Part shown: positions 25,026 through 36,558 of the stretch, one piece after another
Position numbering within the stretch: the stretch's first letter is position 1
How the letters are laid out: the number at the start of each line of letters is the position of its first letter
From: Panulirus ornatus
Lineage: Eukaryota > Arthropoda > Malacostraca > Decapoda > Palinuridae
Direction: 5' to 3'
Assembly: GCF_036320965.1 (NCBI RefSeq)
Contig: NC_092228.1
Location: 15,934,307 to 15,998,306 of the forward strand
DNA: 64,000 bases
Made by a program: the position numbers and the translations under genes
The notes under the pieces: model-generated
What the model was told of the DNA's origin: nothing
What the model saw: the letters and a program-made list of their open reading frames with translations, nothing else
The model's database searches: none

Positions 25026-28000
25026 TATATTCAGATAGATAGATATATATAGATATATTCACCTACAACCATACCGTCATGGTTTGCAGCTACATATGTT
25101 CACTATGAAACTTTTGCAGCTATTTCTCCTACTACACTGTATTTGTGGATTAAACAAATTTATGCAAACGCTGTTACAACCACTGTTACTAATACTACTA
25201 CAAATTTTACTTCCTAAACTCCGAGAGAAAGGATAACTGTTTTTCCATTCAAAACAAGTATGTTTTGAAGTTGGCTAATTATATACAAAGTTAGAAGAGC
25301 TCAAACTACACAAATTAGCTTACGATAACAAAAAATAATACACCCTTTTCGAGCCTCCAAATACAATCGTTTTATAAATTTCAGAACCAGTGTATAAGTG
25401 CATCTTTTACCAAATGACAAAACTGAAAATCATATGAAACCATCCACCACAAAATAGAGGTACAGTCCTTAGGTCTGGTCAGGATAAGATGAAATAAAAG
25501 TAAAAGCATCCAGTTAGAATCTTACCAACCAGGGTTTGTTAAAAAAAAAAAAAAATATATTACCATCAAAATATACTACAATAGTTTCAAGTCTTCCGTA
25601 ATAAAAATCAATTCATTCACAAAGGAATCTACATAAAGTATATAAAACTCGGTCCACAGTACTGAGGCACGGAATTAAAATGCCCGCGAAAAAAATGGAG
25701 ATGTTCGAATCTTTCCATGCAAACACACACTCTTGACGAGTACAATGTCGGTCTTTACTGGATAATTATTGACTTTCTTTGCACCACTTATTTGCCCATT
25801 AATCGACGAACCATACAGAATTACCCGCCGCTGAAATGACTGAGATTCTTATCAATATCTGTTCAGACGAGAGGAAAAAAAGGGACTTTAATTTCCACTC
25901 TTCCAGCCGAGCAACAATTTATCTCCTACAAGGTAACCCGATTAATCCTTAAGAAGGAAAAAGAAGAAAAACCGAGGAATGTGGTCAGGGCTTTCCAGTA
26001 CACGTCATTCTGAGTGGTTAGGTAGAGCAAATCTCCTTCAAGACGTCAGTCACCCTCCCCTACAACACGGAGGGAGGCCATTACTCTACTTTGACTAACT
26101 CATTCCCTTTATTCGAAAATAAGAAGACCACGGGATGAATACACCTTAAACGCGAGGTGTATCGTCTTTACGGTAACGACCCATTTACATCGGCTCCGGG
26201 TCAATGTATGGGGGGCCTACTAATCGACTAGCTGCCCTGTACAAAGAAATTTAAATTCGCCTCTGCTGGCATGTACGCACGTCTTTCAGCCTGCTCTTGT
26301 AACTGAAGTGATTCATTAAATCGAAGCATGACTGAGGATAGCATTAGTAGTAGTCCTGTAGGCTGAGGCTAGGCAAATGTTCCATTTTCTTTTTCACTAA
26401 CAATTACCTTATTATTCTGTCCTCCATCAACCCAAAACTTGTTTTTCTACAATCAATTACTGTGCGCTGATGCTCAAAAATACGTTTTGATTATCTGGAA
26501 CCCATACTTCTATACAAATCAATCCCACAATATCTTCAGTAACTTTATACTTTCATCATCGTATTACTTAACTAAATACTGGGTCAGAGTTTCGTTTTGA
26601 AAAAGATTTTCCTGCCTCTTGCTTCTTAAAAAGCTCATCTAATACAGCGTTTAGCTGCCCATACTCGCCATACCATTCCTCTATGTCTACGGATGAATCA
26701 GCTCGTGAATAACCTTCACATTACTCACGCTGAGTAACTGATCCTAGAGCTCGTATGATGGGGTTTATTTATCACTAATCATCCACTGATATCATTATGC
26801 AAGATGCTAAAGTTTCCATCCTGGCTGATAGAGGGCGGTGGAGCGAGAGGCCAAGCGGGAGACGATGCTCGGTGAGATAAGATCGGGCCGCAGCCTTCTC
26901 CTTGTATTATGCATGCTTTTGATCCATATAATCACGTTTGTTGGCCAGCTTTCCTGCAATATAAAATGTTGATAGAGTCTAGCTAGCTAGAGACGGGAAG
27001 GGGCCGGGCGCCCTGGCTTGCGAGGGGCAGTCCTCTCGGGACGAACGTCTCTACCGGCGGGGTTTCGGACATTTGAGGCGGTTGTGATGACGCGCGGGGA
27101 AGTTGCCATGTCACCCACCCCGGCCGTTATACAAGAGTCATCTGATCATCAAGTTAGTTAACTTAAATAAAGCTCTGGTGAACAACGAGCTGGTTAATCT
27201 TACTCGCCTCTACCACAGACTGCTCTTTATACTGACAAAGCGCGCTAGTATTTCTTAAAAAAAAAAAAAAAAAAAATGTGATGTTCGCTGGACTTACCGA
27301 AGGCGATAACCTGACTACAGACGCGGGCTAATTTTGATCATTTCTTTTTCTACGGTGGTCTAAAAATAATAAAGTAAACCTATATATACAACTCATAAGT
27401 TTCATCTACACGGCACTAATGCAATTTCAGAGGAATTCTAAAGGCACTGCCGTTCATTTTCTTTAGAAAACAGTGTATAATTAGTTTGTAAAACAAACTC
27501 TTAAAACGACGAGACAAGCTTCTCGTGCAACAAGGCGCTAGAGATGGCCCTGCCCATCACCATACTAGGTATGAAGTACGCACTGGCGGGCATATGTTCG
27601 TGCTACATCTACTATAGGTTCATACATTTCATTAATACATCTCCTATGTATATATTCAAGATGATAAAATACCGTTAATTAAATCTTAATCTAATTAACC
27701 AAATATTTGATAAACGATCGACTTTTGCCTTTCGCTATTAACAAGGTGTTTAAAACGATGGCCGAGGCTAACTTTATGTACATGATCGCCGTACCTCACC
27801 CAGGACGATGTATGACTAGTCATGACAAGTCGCACCAGGAACAGGTACGCCTAGTGTAGACAGGGCGAGAGACATCACCATCTGGCAAGCCTAGCTCACA
27901 AGCCTCATCCTAACCTAGGCCGCCATGGACAAGGCAAGCCTAATCACGAGGGGGGAGACAACAGGGCTAAACTACAATATAGCCCGCCTACAACACACAA

Positions 28001-29673
28001 CCTCTTGTAAGTAAACAAGGCTAGATTTCCTCTCAATACCACCGTTCAAGGAAAGCCTTACCTACAATATTAGAGACATGGAACGCTAATAGCCGGCGGG
28101 GAGCTCTCACTTACTTACAAAGACAGTTCGTATAATACGCTCTTGTTGATATGCGTTTACCATTGCATATGGCCGCTTCCCATGGGTATGTTGTGGGTAG
28201 CACGGCCGACCCAACCCAACAAGGGAGCGAACGCGGCAATCTGGACCTTGAGGCAGCACACAACAGCGATTATCGAGGGGGTGCCGCACAAGCAAGACTC
28301 TGTGCCTTTACTGCCCATCTATCTTTAAATGATATGTATATTGCAGCTTTCATGTGGAGTTGATCCATTTAACGCAGGTAATAAACTTTAGACTTGGCCC
28401 TATTTTGCCGAATAATTGGTCGGTTAATTGAAATTGGCCAGTTAAAGCACAACTTGCATATGCATGAGATTTACGACCCCCAGATTGCTTTGCGGCATCA
28501 TCCACTGTTCCTCGGGTTCACCATGCCTTTGATAAACAAGTGAAAATGTTGGGAGTTGTCAAGAGTTGGGTTATGTGTGTTTGGCGGCCATGTTAAGCAG
28601 CCGCTTACACACGGCCTCTCTTTAACATAATCTTTTACAATAAGGATATTAGAATAAGAGGAAAATAAGACTTAACAAACAGATGTCGGTGACGAGAAAG
28701 GTGTAGGGGGAAATCATACAGTCTGAGAGGCAACGTACGATGCGTGCAAGGACCACATCAACTGTTCTCTTCGCGACCTCCCATCAAAGTCATCAGCAAC
28801 ACATCCAATACAGCGCCGCAAGATGTAATGGAGAATGGATTCAGAAGTTCTGTTCTACTCCCCTGTGGGAGGGTACAGTGGAATTACATGGGAAGGAGAG
28901 ATAACAGGAGATCTAATATCCCATAATGACGTTATATGATTAAACCCTTTAAATAAATCTGAACAGAAATAGGATAGCAAAGCAAAGGTATTGTTTCAAA
29001 ACTCTTAGCCTGTCGAACACTCGCTAAGCTAACATATGAAACGCGCGTCGCCCGATGAATTGCGGTCACTTCATTGGCGTTTCTTTCTTCTTAAGTTCGA
29101 CTGATTATTTTTCCTTGGTTTTCTTGGCGAACTCACGATAAAATACGCCGAAATCTGCATATTGACATTTCGCGGGCTATCACTACCAGCTGATTTTGCA
29201 CATGGGTCTTGAATTGCAATGCGCACCAAACTCAAAAGATGAGGTAGGGGGGGGGGGGGGGGACGACCAGTCTGCTCTTGATATCGTTTCATCTGGCATC
29301 GATAAATACAATGCTCGTTACCAATCATCCCTTTCGCAATTTTCTACATTTTCCCGGCCTTGCTTGAAGAACAGGATTTGTAAACATCCACCATGCAATT
29401 TTATCACTTACTTATTTCAGGATTAATCTGTCCAGCACGACAGTGCGACCCCTCGAAGGCCGTACAACCACCCTTGGATACAATACCCTGGCCTGCGACA
29501 CGTCAAAGGCCAGGACATCATGCCCTTGGGTCGTGCCCAAAGGTCGTACACCTTCGTGCTGGAGAGGTTAGGGTTTAAAGTCGCGTGACGACGTCTGTTA
29601 CCGCCATCTACCTCTGGCTATACGAGGCGATCCAGCTGACAAGCTATGTCCACAATGCTTTCTAGCCTCGTTC

Positions 29674-29677
<4 letters not shown>
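25026..29677. other. Unique AT-rich stretch, no gene recognised
   Basis: This lies between the last visible TOX exon and the LINE nest, so it is probably intronic to the TOX gene on the minus strand. I looked for the missing HMG-box exon (Phe-Phe-Arg-Asp region) and saw none. 26815-26990 and 28380-28620 are compositionally distinct (see findings). A G run lies at 29246-29262. Confidence 0.5.

Positions 29678-29733
<56 letters not shown>
29678..29733. repeat. (TA)n microsatellite, ~56 bp
   Basis: Uninterrupted. Confidence 0.96.
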
Positions 29734-29734
<1 letters not shown>

Positions 29735-30053
29735 TCTTGACAGCCTACCCTCGGACCAAAACACTTTTCTTCTCTCTCAGGGAATCTAATAAATAGAGCT
29801 ACGAACACACAATCACCACAAAAAATACCACTACAATATTAGTCTTTTGCCAATGTAAATACACGACGTGTATTATTATTTTTTTTTGAATAAAAATATC
29901 TTTACAGTCACGGCAAAATACCACGCCGTCAATACACGGTAAATGAACTGCAAAATTATACATGTTTTCAACGGCCATATTTTCTCTCCAACACGTTAAG
30001 TAAATTCTCGTAAACTCTTCAAAACTATTCTTAAAAGATCCGTCGATACGAGC

Positions 30054-30054
<1 letters not shown>

Positions 30055-30119
<65 letters not shown>
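30055..30119. repeat. (TA)n microsatellite, ~65 bp
   Basis: Uninterrupted. It lies 216 bp from the donor end of the HMG-start exon, inside the following intron. Confidence 0.97.
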
Positions 30120-30123
<4 letters not shown>

Positions 30124-30334
30124 GACAGCTGAATAAGAAATGAGTTAATTTTGTTACATGAGCATGAACTAATACGCGGTACCAGAGGGTGGAGAGAGCG
30201 CCCTCGCCTTGCGGCGGGATGCGAACGAACTACTCCACCTTTACCGCTGCAGGAGCCTGGCGAGTTGGCTGGCGACTACAACAAGAACCTGAGCGGGTGT
30301 GCTCCTGGAGGAAACAGAAGACCTCGGTACTCAC

Positions 30335-30447
30335 TTTTGTGGCTCGTTGGGATCCTTCTTCTTCTTGCTTTTCTTGGAGACTTTGGCCTTCTTGCCTCGG
30401 GCGGGGCCCTCGACGCTCTCCGACGACGGCCTCTTCCCGCGCCCCAT
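30335..30447 (-). CDS. TOX: TOX-family gene, exon with basic NLS and start of HMG box
   Basis: The acceptor is GCCGGCAG and the donor is CAAAA|GTGAGT. The 113 nt encode 37 codons plus two bases: MGRGKRPSSESVEGPARG, then KKAKVSKKSKKKKDPNEPQ. The lysine run is a strong nuclear-localisation signal. DPNEPQ followed by a Lys codon that begins AA is the diagnostic opening of the TOX HMG box; HMGB proteins normally have other residues in place of the Gln. The exon stops right there, and a splice at this point is consistent with TOX gene structure as I know it. The rest of the box (Ala-Tyr-Ala-Leu-Phe-Phe region) must be in a later exon at lower coordinates. I searched the minus strand from 30334 to 1 by eye and found no candidate, so it is probably outside the window. 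Confidence 0.86.
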
Positions 30448-30519
30448 CTGCCGGCGAACAACACCGACCTGAGGTTATGCCATAAACACACAATTATATA
30501 TACATACTCAAAGTGGTAG

Positions 30520-30672
30520 ACTATCTCCTAGTTCCTGTCCCCTCCTGTTCCACCTTCCTAGTTCCTGTTACCTACGTTTCACCTCCCAGTTCCTATCCCC
30601 CTTCTGTTCCACCTCCTAGTTCCTGTCCCCTCCTGTTCCACCTCCTAGTTCCTGTCCCGTCTTGACCTTCCC
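30520..30672. repeat. ~27-bp minisatellite (TAGTTCCTGTCCCCTCCTGT core)
   Basis: About five imperfect units in the intron between the 33621 and 30447 exons. Confidence 0.85.
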
Positions 30673-31954
30673 CTAGATTACTTCAGAAATAGCGACACTT
30701 CTGACCGCCCACGTTACCCTACCTCGGCAAAACTCCTTCGGTACCCACAGCATGTGTTCATCTCAGCTACGAAGTGCACGTCTGGCAACCGCAGGTCTTG
30801 GCGCTTTACAGCCGAGAAAACCGCCACGGTACAGCTGGCAAACCTTCATGAAGAAACAGCGTGATCGAGTTTCTCAAACACTACAGAGCCGACTTGTGTG
30901 AACAGGAACAAATAAAAAGAAAATCGCTGATACGGTAAACACAAAATGCCCCCTGGCCCTTGTTGCGTCGCTGGCTCATCAGGCAACCCAACGACACACC
31001 AACACTGAAGCATTAAAAACACCTTTATGAATTAACCGGATTATCCTAGTCTACGGCACTGAAGGGGAGGGGGGGAGGGGGTTAGGGTTGGAGGGAGGGG
31101 GGGGGGGTTTGGAAGGTTTAATGAGTCACTGGAGGGGTCCTGAGCGAGCGACCGGCCGGCCAAGCCTAGGCGTTTCAATAATGATGTGGTGTGCGCTGGG
31201 CTGGGACACAGATGTTCCATCAAACTGTTGCCTCCAGTACAGAGTACTGCCGTTCGTAATTGAACCAAGGCAACCAGGGGGAAGGGGGAGGGGAGGAGGG
31301 GGCAACCTACACTCATTAAACTTGACCGGATCCATACCGAAAGGTCAAGAATTCGACGAAGAACCCGTCACTTATAAACTCACTTTACGTTAGACTGGCA
31401 TCCCGACCCGAAGTAACGGATCCCCAACGCGAGTAAATCCACGACACCACACATCAGGCCGGATATATAAGCTATGCATATGGAAATCGGAAACTGTTTA
31501 TCATCAATCCAACACGAAATTTGTCGAGTTTTGAGAAAAATGGCGCCGGGGGGAATGATTTTTTTTGGGGGGGAAGCGAAGCGCCGCCGTCAAAACTGTC
31601 TCTGAGCGAGCGACGGTCTGGTCTCATGACGAGTGCATGAGACTCGCCCCGGCCCAGGCAAGGCAGATGAGGTCCGGCGCCTTCTGCCATGCATCACAAA
31701 CCAGCCCTCGGGCCACGCGGGGCGAGGCACCAGTTACCTCATTATGGATGGTCTCTTTAATTGCTGATGAGGTGGTTAAGGATGGATGAGAGAGATGATC
31801 GCGGGGAGGGAGGGAGACAGAGGGGCAGGGGGTGGAGTGGGAGGGACCCCTTACAAGTGTAGCGGCTGAAGAGGAGGTTGGGGAGGGAGAGGAACAGACG
31901 GCTCCTCCTCGTCCAAGCGACACACACTCATCTCCCAACGACACGTATTTCGGT

Positions 31955-31958
<4 letters not shown>
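30673..31958. other. TOX intron sequence, no other gene seen
   Basis: It includes G-rich runs at 31064-31110 and 31276-31302. 31600-31790 is compositionally unlike its surroundings (see findings). No exon is supported. Confidence 0.5.

Positions 31959-32024
<66 letters not shown>
31959..32024. repeat. (TA)n microsatellite, ~66 bp
   Basis: Intronic, uninterrupted. Confidence 0.97.
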
Positions 32025-32025
<1 letters not shown>

Positions 32026-32734
32026 TTTCTTTTTCTCTCTCCTGCCTCCGTACTGTGTGTGCCTGGCGTGCAAACAAATGTAAATGAAGTCGCCATACTC
32101 ATGCATAAATCTTTTATCACTTTGTTTTTGTATCTGTGAAATGGGCCAAACTTCGCAAAAAAAAAAAAGACAAAAAATAAAAAATGAAAAGAATCCTAAA
32201 TTTACCACGGTTACGAAATGTCTCGGATGTGTATTTTACCCAGGAATTAAAAATACATATCATACTAACCCCCCCCCCCCACCCATCCCCCCCCAAGCTC
32301 CATAAACTATTTCACCGTTTTAGAAAATTGACGTTTATATTGGAGGAAATCGTACAAATGATTATTACTACCAATGCGCACATTTCTGGTCTCTGAGAGT
32401 CAATTTGCAGGTCCGTGTTTATACACTTTTGGTATAATACGATTCTTCTTTTTTTTACCCATCCCTCCTAGGCCCCTGCACGACATAACTAAACCTAATC
32501 ACTACAGTATGTCTTCTGTTACATACAATATCTCAAATAACGAGACGTAATAAATGGATGATAATCTGTTGGTTAACTCGGGGCAGTGTAATGACAAGTC
32601 TTCACAAGGAGTTCGAAGAAGCGACCCAACCCCACCCTCACTGGCAGGCCGTCGCAACCCTCTATAGGCCGACTTCCGCTAAGGTTACCACACCTCCTCC
32701 AAGCGTCGTAGCAGAAGTGCTACTACAGGCGAGG

Positions 32735-32737
<3 letters not shown>
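32025..32737. other. TOX intron sequence, no other feature
   Basis: Contains C runs at 32269-32293 only. Confidence 0.5.

Positions 32738-32791
<54 letters not shown>
32738..32791. repeat. (GA)n microsatellite, ~54 bp
   Basis: Uninterrupted. Further GA-rich patches lie at 32870-32918. Confidence 0.96.
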
Positions 32792-32794
<3 letters not shown>

Positions 32795-33620
32795 CAGGCT
32801 TAAGCGGACGGTGAGGGATGCGACAGAACCAAGAGTAAAGCTCCCTCCGTCAGGTAGGGAGGCAGAGGGAGAAGAGAGAGAGAGACAGAGTGTGAGAGAG
32901 GGAGAGAGAGAGAGAGAGGGCCCCCTTCAGGCGCGAGGCCTCACCTCACATCCACAGCCTCTCACACGATTGGAATTTACTGTCTTCCAAAACTGTCGGA
33001 GGGAAAACAGAAAGTAGCGGAGGCGGCGCGTCGTAAAGTTGGCGGTAAATCGCTATTGATCAGCGGCGCGACCGTCCCATACCTCCTCCTCTTCCGGTGT
33101 GCCGATAGATGCTCACGCCCGGCACCACCGAGATGTTAAATCCTCGCCGGCAGACGAATAACCCGGGCCGGCACCGCAGACGCTACCTACACTCACCGCC
33201 GAGAGGCAGTCTACAAAGTACACATACACAAGATAATCTGACTATATTCCACCTCAAAGATGAAAGAGAAAAGCAATTTCAAGCATGCAAGCGAGAGACT
33301 ACCGCCATAACGGAAGCTGCTTTCCTTTCACACGACCGAAAGGTTGGTAGCTACATGGAAGATTACTGAGGCTAGAGGGAGGTAAAGGAAAAAAAAATAT
33401 ATATATTCCCTGCAGGGAATCGTAGCGCAGAACAACACTACAGGAACCTCCGCTGAGTCGCAACCAATCTCAACTACGTCGCAGACGACCCTCAGCTACG
33501 AGGACTTACATCGGTACGTCTAACGTAAGTACGAGAACACATGTACCAGACAACTAGTCCTCCTCCTCCATCCTCCTGCGGCAGGAGGAGGAGGAGGGAG
33601 GCCACACTGCGGCCACCTAC

Positions 33621-33864
33621 CTGAGTCAGGGGCGTCGAGTCGTCCGAGTCCTCGCTGCCGGGTGACGGAGACCCTCCGGAGTTGGGCGAGCCGCCGTTCC
33701 GTGCCATGGGCGGGCGAGGGTAGTACCCGCCGCCCATCATGCCACCCACGCCGCCCATCATGTGAGGCCCCTGGGGCGGGCCCGCCACGTGCATGGCGGG
33801 GCCAGCACTGGTGTACACGGGCGTGGGGGGCCCGCAGCCTGGATGGACCATGTACCCCGACGTT
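33621..33864 (-). CDS. TOX: TOX-family gene, exon of 244 nt (Gly/Pro/Met-rich, acidic Ser patch)
   Basis: The acceptor is CCTTCAG and the donor is CAG|GTAGGT. One base completes the Gln codon split with the previous exon, then 81 codons follow. They run from TSGYMVHPGCGPPTPVYTS, through a Gly/Met-rich stretch (PQGPHMMGGVGGMMGGG), to an acidic serine patch (SPSPGSEDSDDSTPLTQ). TOX proteins carry a comparable Ser/Pro/acidic linker just before their basic nuclear-localisation segment, and this exon lies immediately before the exon encoding that segment. GC content is far above the surrounding intron. It ends in phase 0, so the next exon starts on a complete codon. Confidence 0.84.
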
Positions 33865-33944
33865 CTGAAGGTAAAGCTGTTTAGTCATGTAGCTTATAGT
33901 ATAGTGTGGTGTAAGGAAACGGAGGCGTCTCAATAGCTATAGCC

Positions 33945-33946
<2 letters not shown>

Positions 33947-34000
<54 letters not shown>
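33947..34000. repeat. (CA)n microsatellite, 54 bp
   Basis: Intronic, starting 83 bp upstream (minus sense) of the 33864 acceptor. On the transcript it reads as (GU)n. Confidence 0.96.
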
Positions 34001-34003
<3 letters not shown>

Positions 34004-34503
34004 ATTACAATATAAAGTCATAGGGATTGAAGTAGAAATATTCCTAAGGAGATTATAACAATATATGACCCCCGAGTTCCCTCTGTGACAGATCGGGACA
34101 ATTACTGAACAATATACAAATGATTTTGAGGTAGTTGAGGGAGCACCCGTGATTGGCTGTACTGTTCAGTATATCATCTCAATCTCTCATAAAAAACAAT
34201 TCGAGGTTTTATTCTGTTATAATTTAATCAGGAATTTCACCACCTTAATATTCACAACTTTGTGTTATGATTGCGTATATCTGTGTTATATCATGATTAT
34301 ATGAATTGCCTATTGCAGACGTGATATGTTTCCCCGTTTTTAATTAGCTAATTAACCTTAACTACAAGCATATCTCGAAACGTTAATATAACAACATGAA
34401 TACGGTACTCGTCTATCACTTTTTTACTGAAGACAGGTTTCCTACGACAAGGTATATTGCTGATGTTACCAGACAGAGACAGGCGCGCACACACAAACAC
34501 CAG

Positions 34504-34505
<2 letters not shown>

Positions 34506-34572
<67 letters not shown>
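34506..34572. repeat. (TA)n microsatellite, ~67 bp
   Basis: Left border of the foldback element. Confidence 0.97.
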
Positions 34573-34573
<1 letters not shown>

Positions 34574-34963
34574 CTATGAGTCCACGGGGAAAATGAAACA
34601 CGAAAAGTTCCCAAGTGCACTTTCGTGTAATAATCACATCATCTGGGGAGAGACAAGAGAGAAATATAACAGTCAGTTGATATACATCGAAGAGACGAAG
34701 CTAAGACGCCATTTGGTAAACATGTGATTGTCCAAAACATGTTTTGGACAATTGTCCAAAACATGTTTTGGACAATCACATGTTTACCAAATGGCGTCTT
34801 AGCTTCGTCTCTTCGATGTATATCAACTGACTGTTATATTTCTCTCTTGTCTCTCCCCTGATGATGTGATTATTACACGAAAGTGCACTTGGGAACTTTT
34901 CGTGTTTCATTTTCCCCGTGGACTCATAGGGATATCTTGATCACGCACAAAATTGTGATCCTT

Positions 34964-34971
<8 letters not shown>
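34573..34971. mobile_element. Foldback element with 358-bp near-perfect palindrome, copy 1
   Basis: 34573-34751 and 34752-34930 are reverse complements of each other, 179 bp per arm, with no net indel and one mismatch seen (near 34644). The arms begin CCTATGAGTCCACGGGGAAA. The centre is two copies of the 20-bp palindrome GTCCAAAACATGTTTTGGAC. After the right arm comes ATATCTTGATCACGCACAAA, with GATCAC able to pair with GTGATC downstream, then (TA)n. The tail beyond the palindrome recurs in copy 3, so it belongs to the element. There is no coding capacity. It lies in a TOX intron. Confidence 0.85.

Positions 34972-35024
<53 letters not shown>
34972..35024. repeat. (TA)n microsatellite, ~53 bp
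   Basis: Right border of the foldback element. Confidence 0.96.
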
Positions 35025-35025
<1 letters not shown>

Positions 35026-35650
35026 CAGTCTGATTATTAACAAAATCAGCATGAGGCTATGTTATAACACACAAACACAATTCTAATCTAACAAACATTG
35101 TATGAAATCAGCCACAGCTACTTAAACTATTAAGTATACTTACGCGTGTCCGCTATATCCAGAGTCTCGGCTCCTTCAGCGCAAAACCATCTCCTGTAAA
35201 GTTAACGGCCACACCGAGGTTGACGCTATACTGGGACCAACCGCTATACCAAGTCTGATTACGTATATGACTTACAACCCCGTCCAATCACCATCAGCTC
35301 GCCCAAACTCTTGCTATATATTTCACGTGATCACTCCACCCGCTCCCCGCGTTAATTTAATCAGAGGAAGTTAATCGGAATGTCATAACCTAATGATAAA
35401 AATCAACTCTAAATTTTAATGTAAAGGTGAAAATTGGATTTACTATCTTCTTTATCAGAGAAATTGGTTGCTGTCCATTTAAGAATTAAAAAAAAAAAGG
35501 AGGGGCGGGCGTTTAACGTTCGCTTAAAAAAAAATTGACTTAAATGTCCCAGTTAATAAATTAACTTGTGTAACATTTAATTAGTAAGAGCATTAGCCGA
35601 TAGACGTTTCAAAGAGATAACACCGCCAATTTTTGGCTGCCTTTTAATCC

Positions 35651-35651
35651 A

Positions 35652-35684
<33 letters not shown>
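35651..35684. repeat. (CA)n microsatellite, ~34 bp
   Basis: One CATA interruption. Another 20-bp CA tract lies at 35848-35867. Confidence 0.94.
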
Positions 35685-35950
35685 GTCTGAAGAAAAAAAA
35701 ACTGACGCGGTGTAATATATGAAATTAAACTCGAAAAAAAAAATTACTTTTATACGCATTTCTTTCAAATCTAGCGAGGCGAGCGTTATGTATAATAACA
35801 CTCCACTATCCGAGAGCGTTAAGAAAAATGCCCATGGAACAATTTGCACACACACACACACACACACGTACACACACCAAATCTACTAACTAACAACAAT
35901 ATCTGGTCAGTAACTGCCCCAACCCATACTTGGGGAGGTTGTCTACTTAC

Positions 35951-36054
35951 TGGGCGGCTGCCATGTGATTGGGCTGGGAGATCGGTGGGATGTAGAGGTT
36001 CTGGGGCGGGAACTGGGGGTTCGCGCCCACTCCCATGCTCCCTCCCACGCCCAT
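35951..36054 (-). CDS. TOX: TOX-family gene, exon of 104 nt (Gly/Met/Pro-rich)
   Basis: The acceptor is CTCATCAG and the donor is CA|GTAAGT. The exon begins in phase 0 with MGVGGSMGVGANPQF and continues into QNLYIPPISQPNHMAAA. It leaves two bases (CA) that join the first base of the next exon to make Gln. The sequence is disordered, with no catalytic or DNA-binding motif. Support comes from phase agreement with both neighbours, clean splice sites and a sharp rise in GC over the flanking AT-rich intron. The Met at its start sits behind an AG acceptor, so it is probably an internal residue rather than an initiator, although an alternative start there cannot be excluded. Confidence 0.8.
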
Positions 36055-36189
36055 CTGATGAGAGAAGAGATCACGTAAGTCTTTTTGAGGGTGAGAGAGG
36101 GGGAGGAGGGTTGTATAATTACCGTGAGGAAATGATAAACATTTATCAGTTATTGGGGTGTTCTATAAACCGCTAATTTGATTCTCTGT

Positions 36190-36558
36190 ATATGTCAAGC
36201 TTATGCTGCGTGTTTGAGGGTGACGCCCAGCATTGTCAAGCTTATGCTGCGTGTCTGAGGGTGACACCAAGCATTGTCAAGCTTATGCTGCATGTTTGAA
36301 GGTGACACCCAGCACTCAAGCTTATGCTGCATGTTTGAAGGTGACACCCCGCACTCAAGCTTATGCTGCGTGTTTGAAGGTGACGCCCAGCATTGCCAAG
36401 CTTATGCTGCGTGTTTGAAGGTGACACTCAACATTGTCAAGCTTATGATGTACGTCTGAAGGTTCCCAAAATTGTCAAGCTTATGCTGTTTGTATGACGA
36501 AGGTTCCCACGGTTGTCATGCCTGTGCAGTGTGTTTCAAGTTGATTCCCAACCTTGAC
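36190..36558. repeat. ~43-bp minisatellite, older flank of the 44-bp array
   Basis: Units share CAAGCTTATGCTG with the next array but continue with TGTTTGAAGGTGACACCCAG. About eight diverged units, 36-47 bp long. Confidence 0.9.

Noticed and set aside
33486..33620. Continuation of the 33621-33864 open frame past the donor
   Set aside because: A strong donor (CAG|GTAGGT) at 33621 and the phase match to the next exon favour splicing. The read-through is Leu/Gly-rich low complexity.
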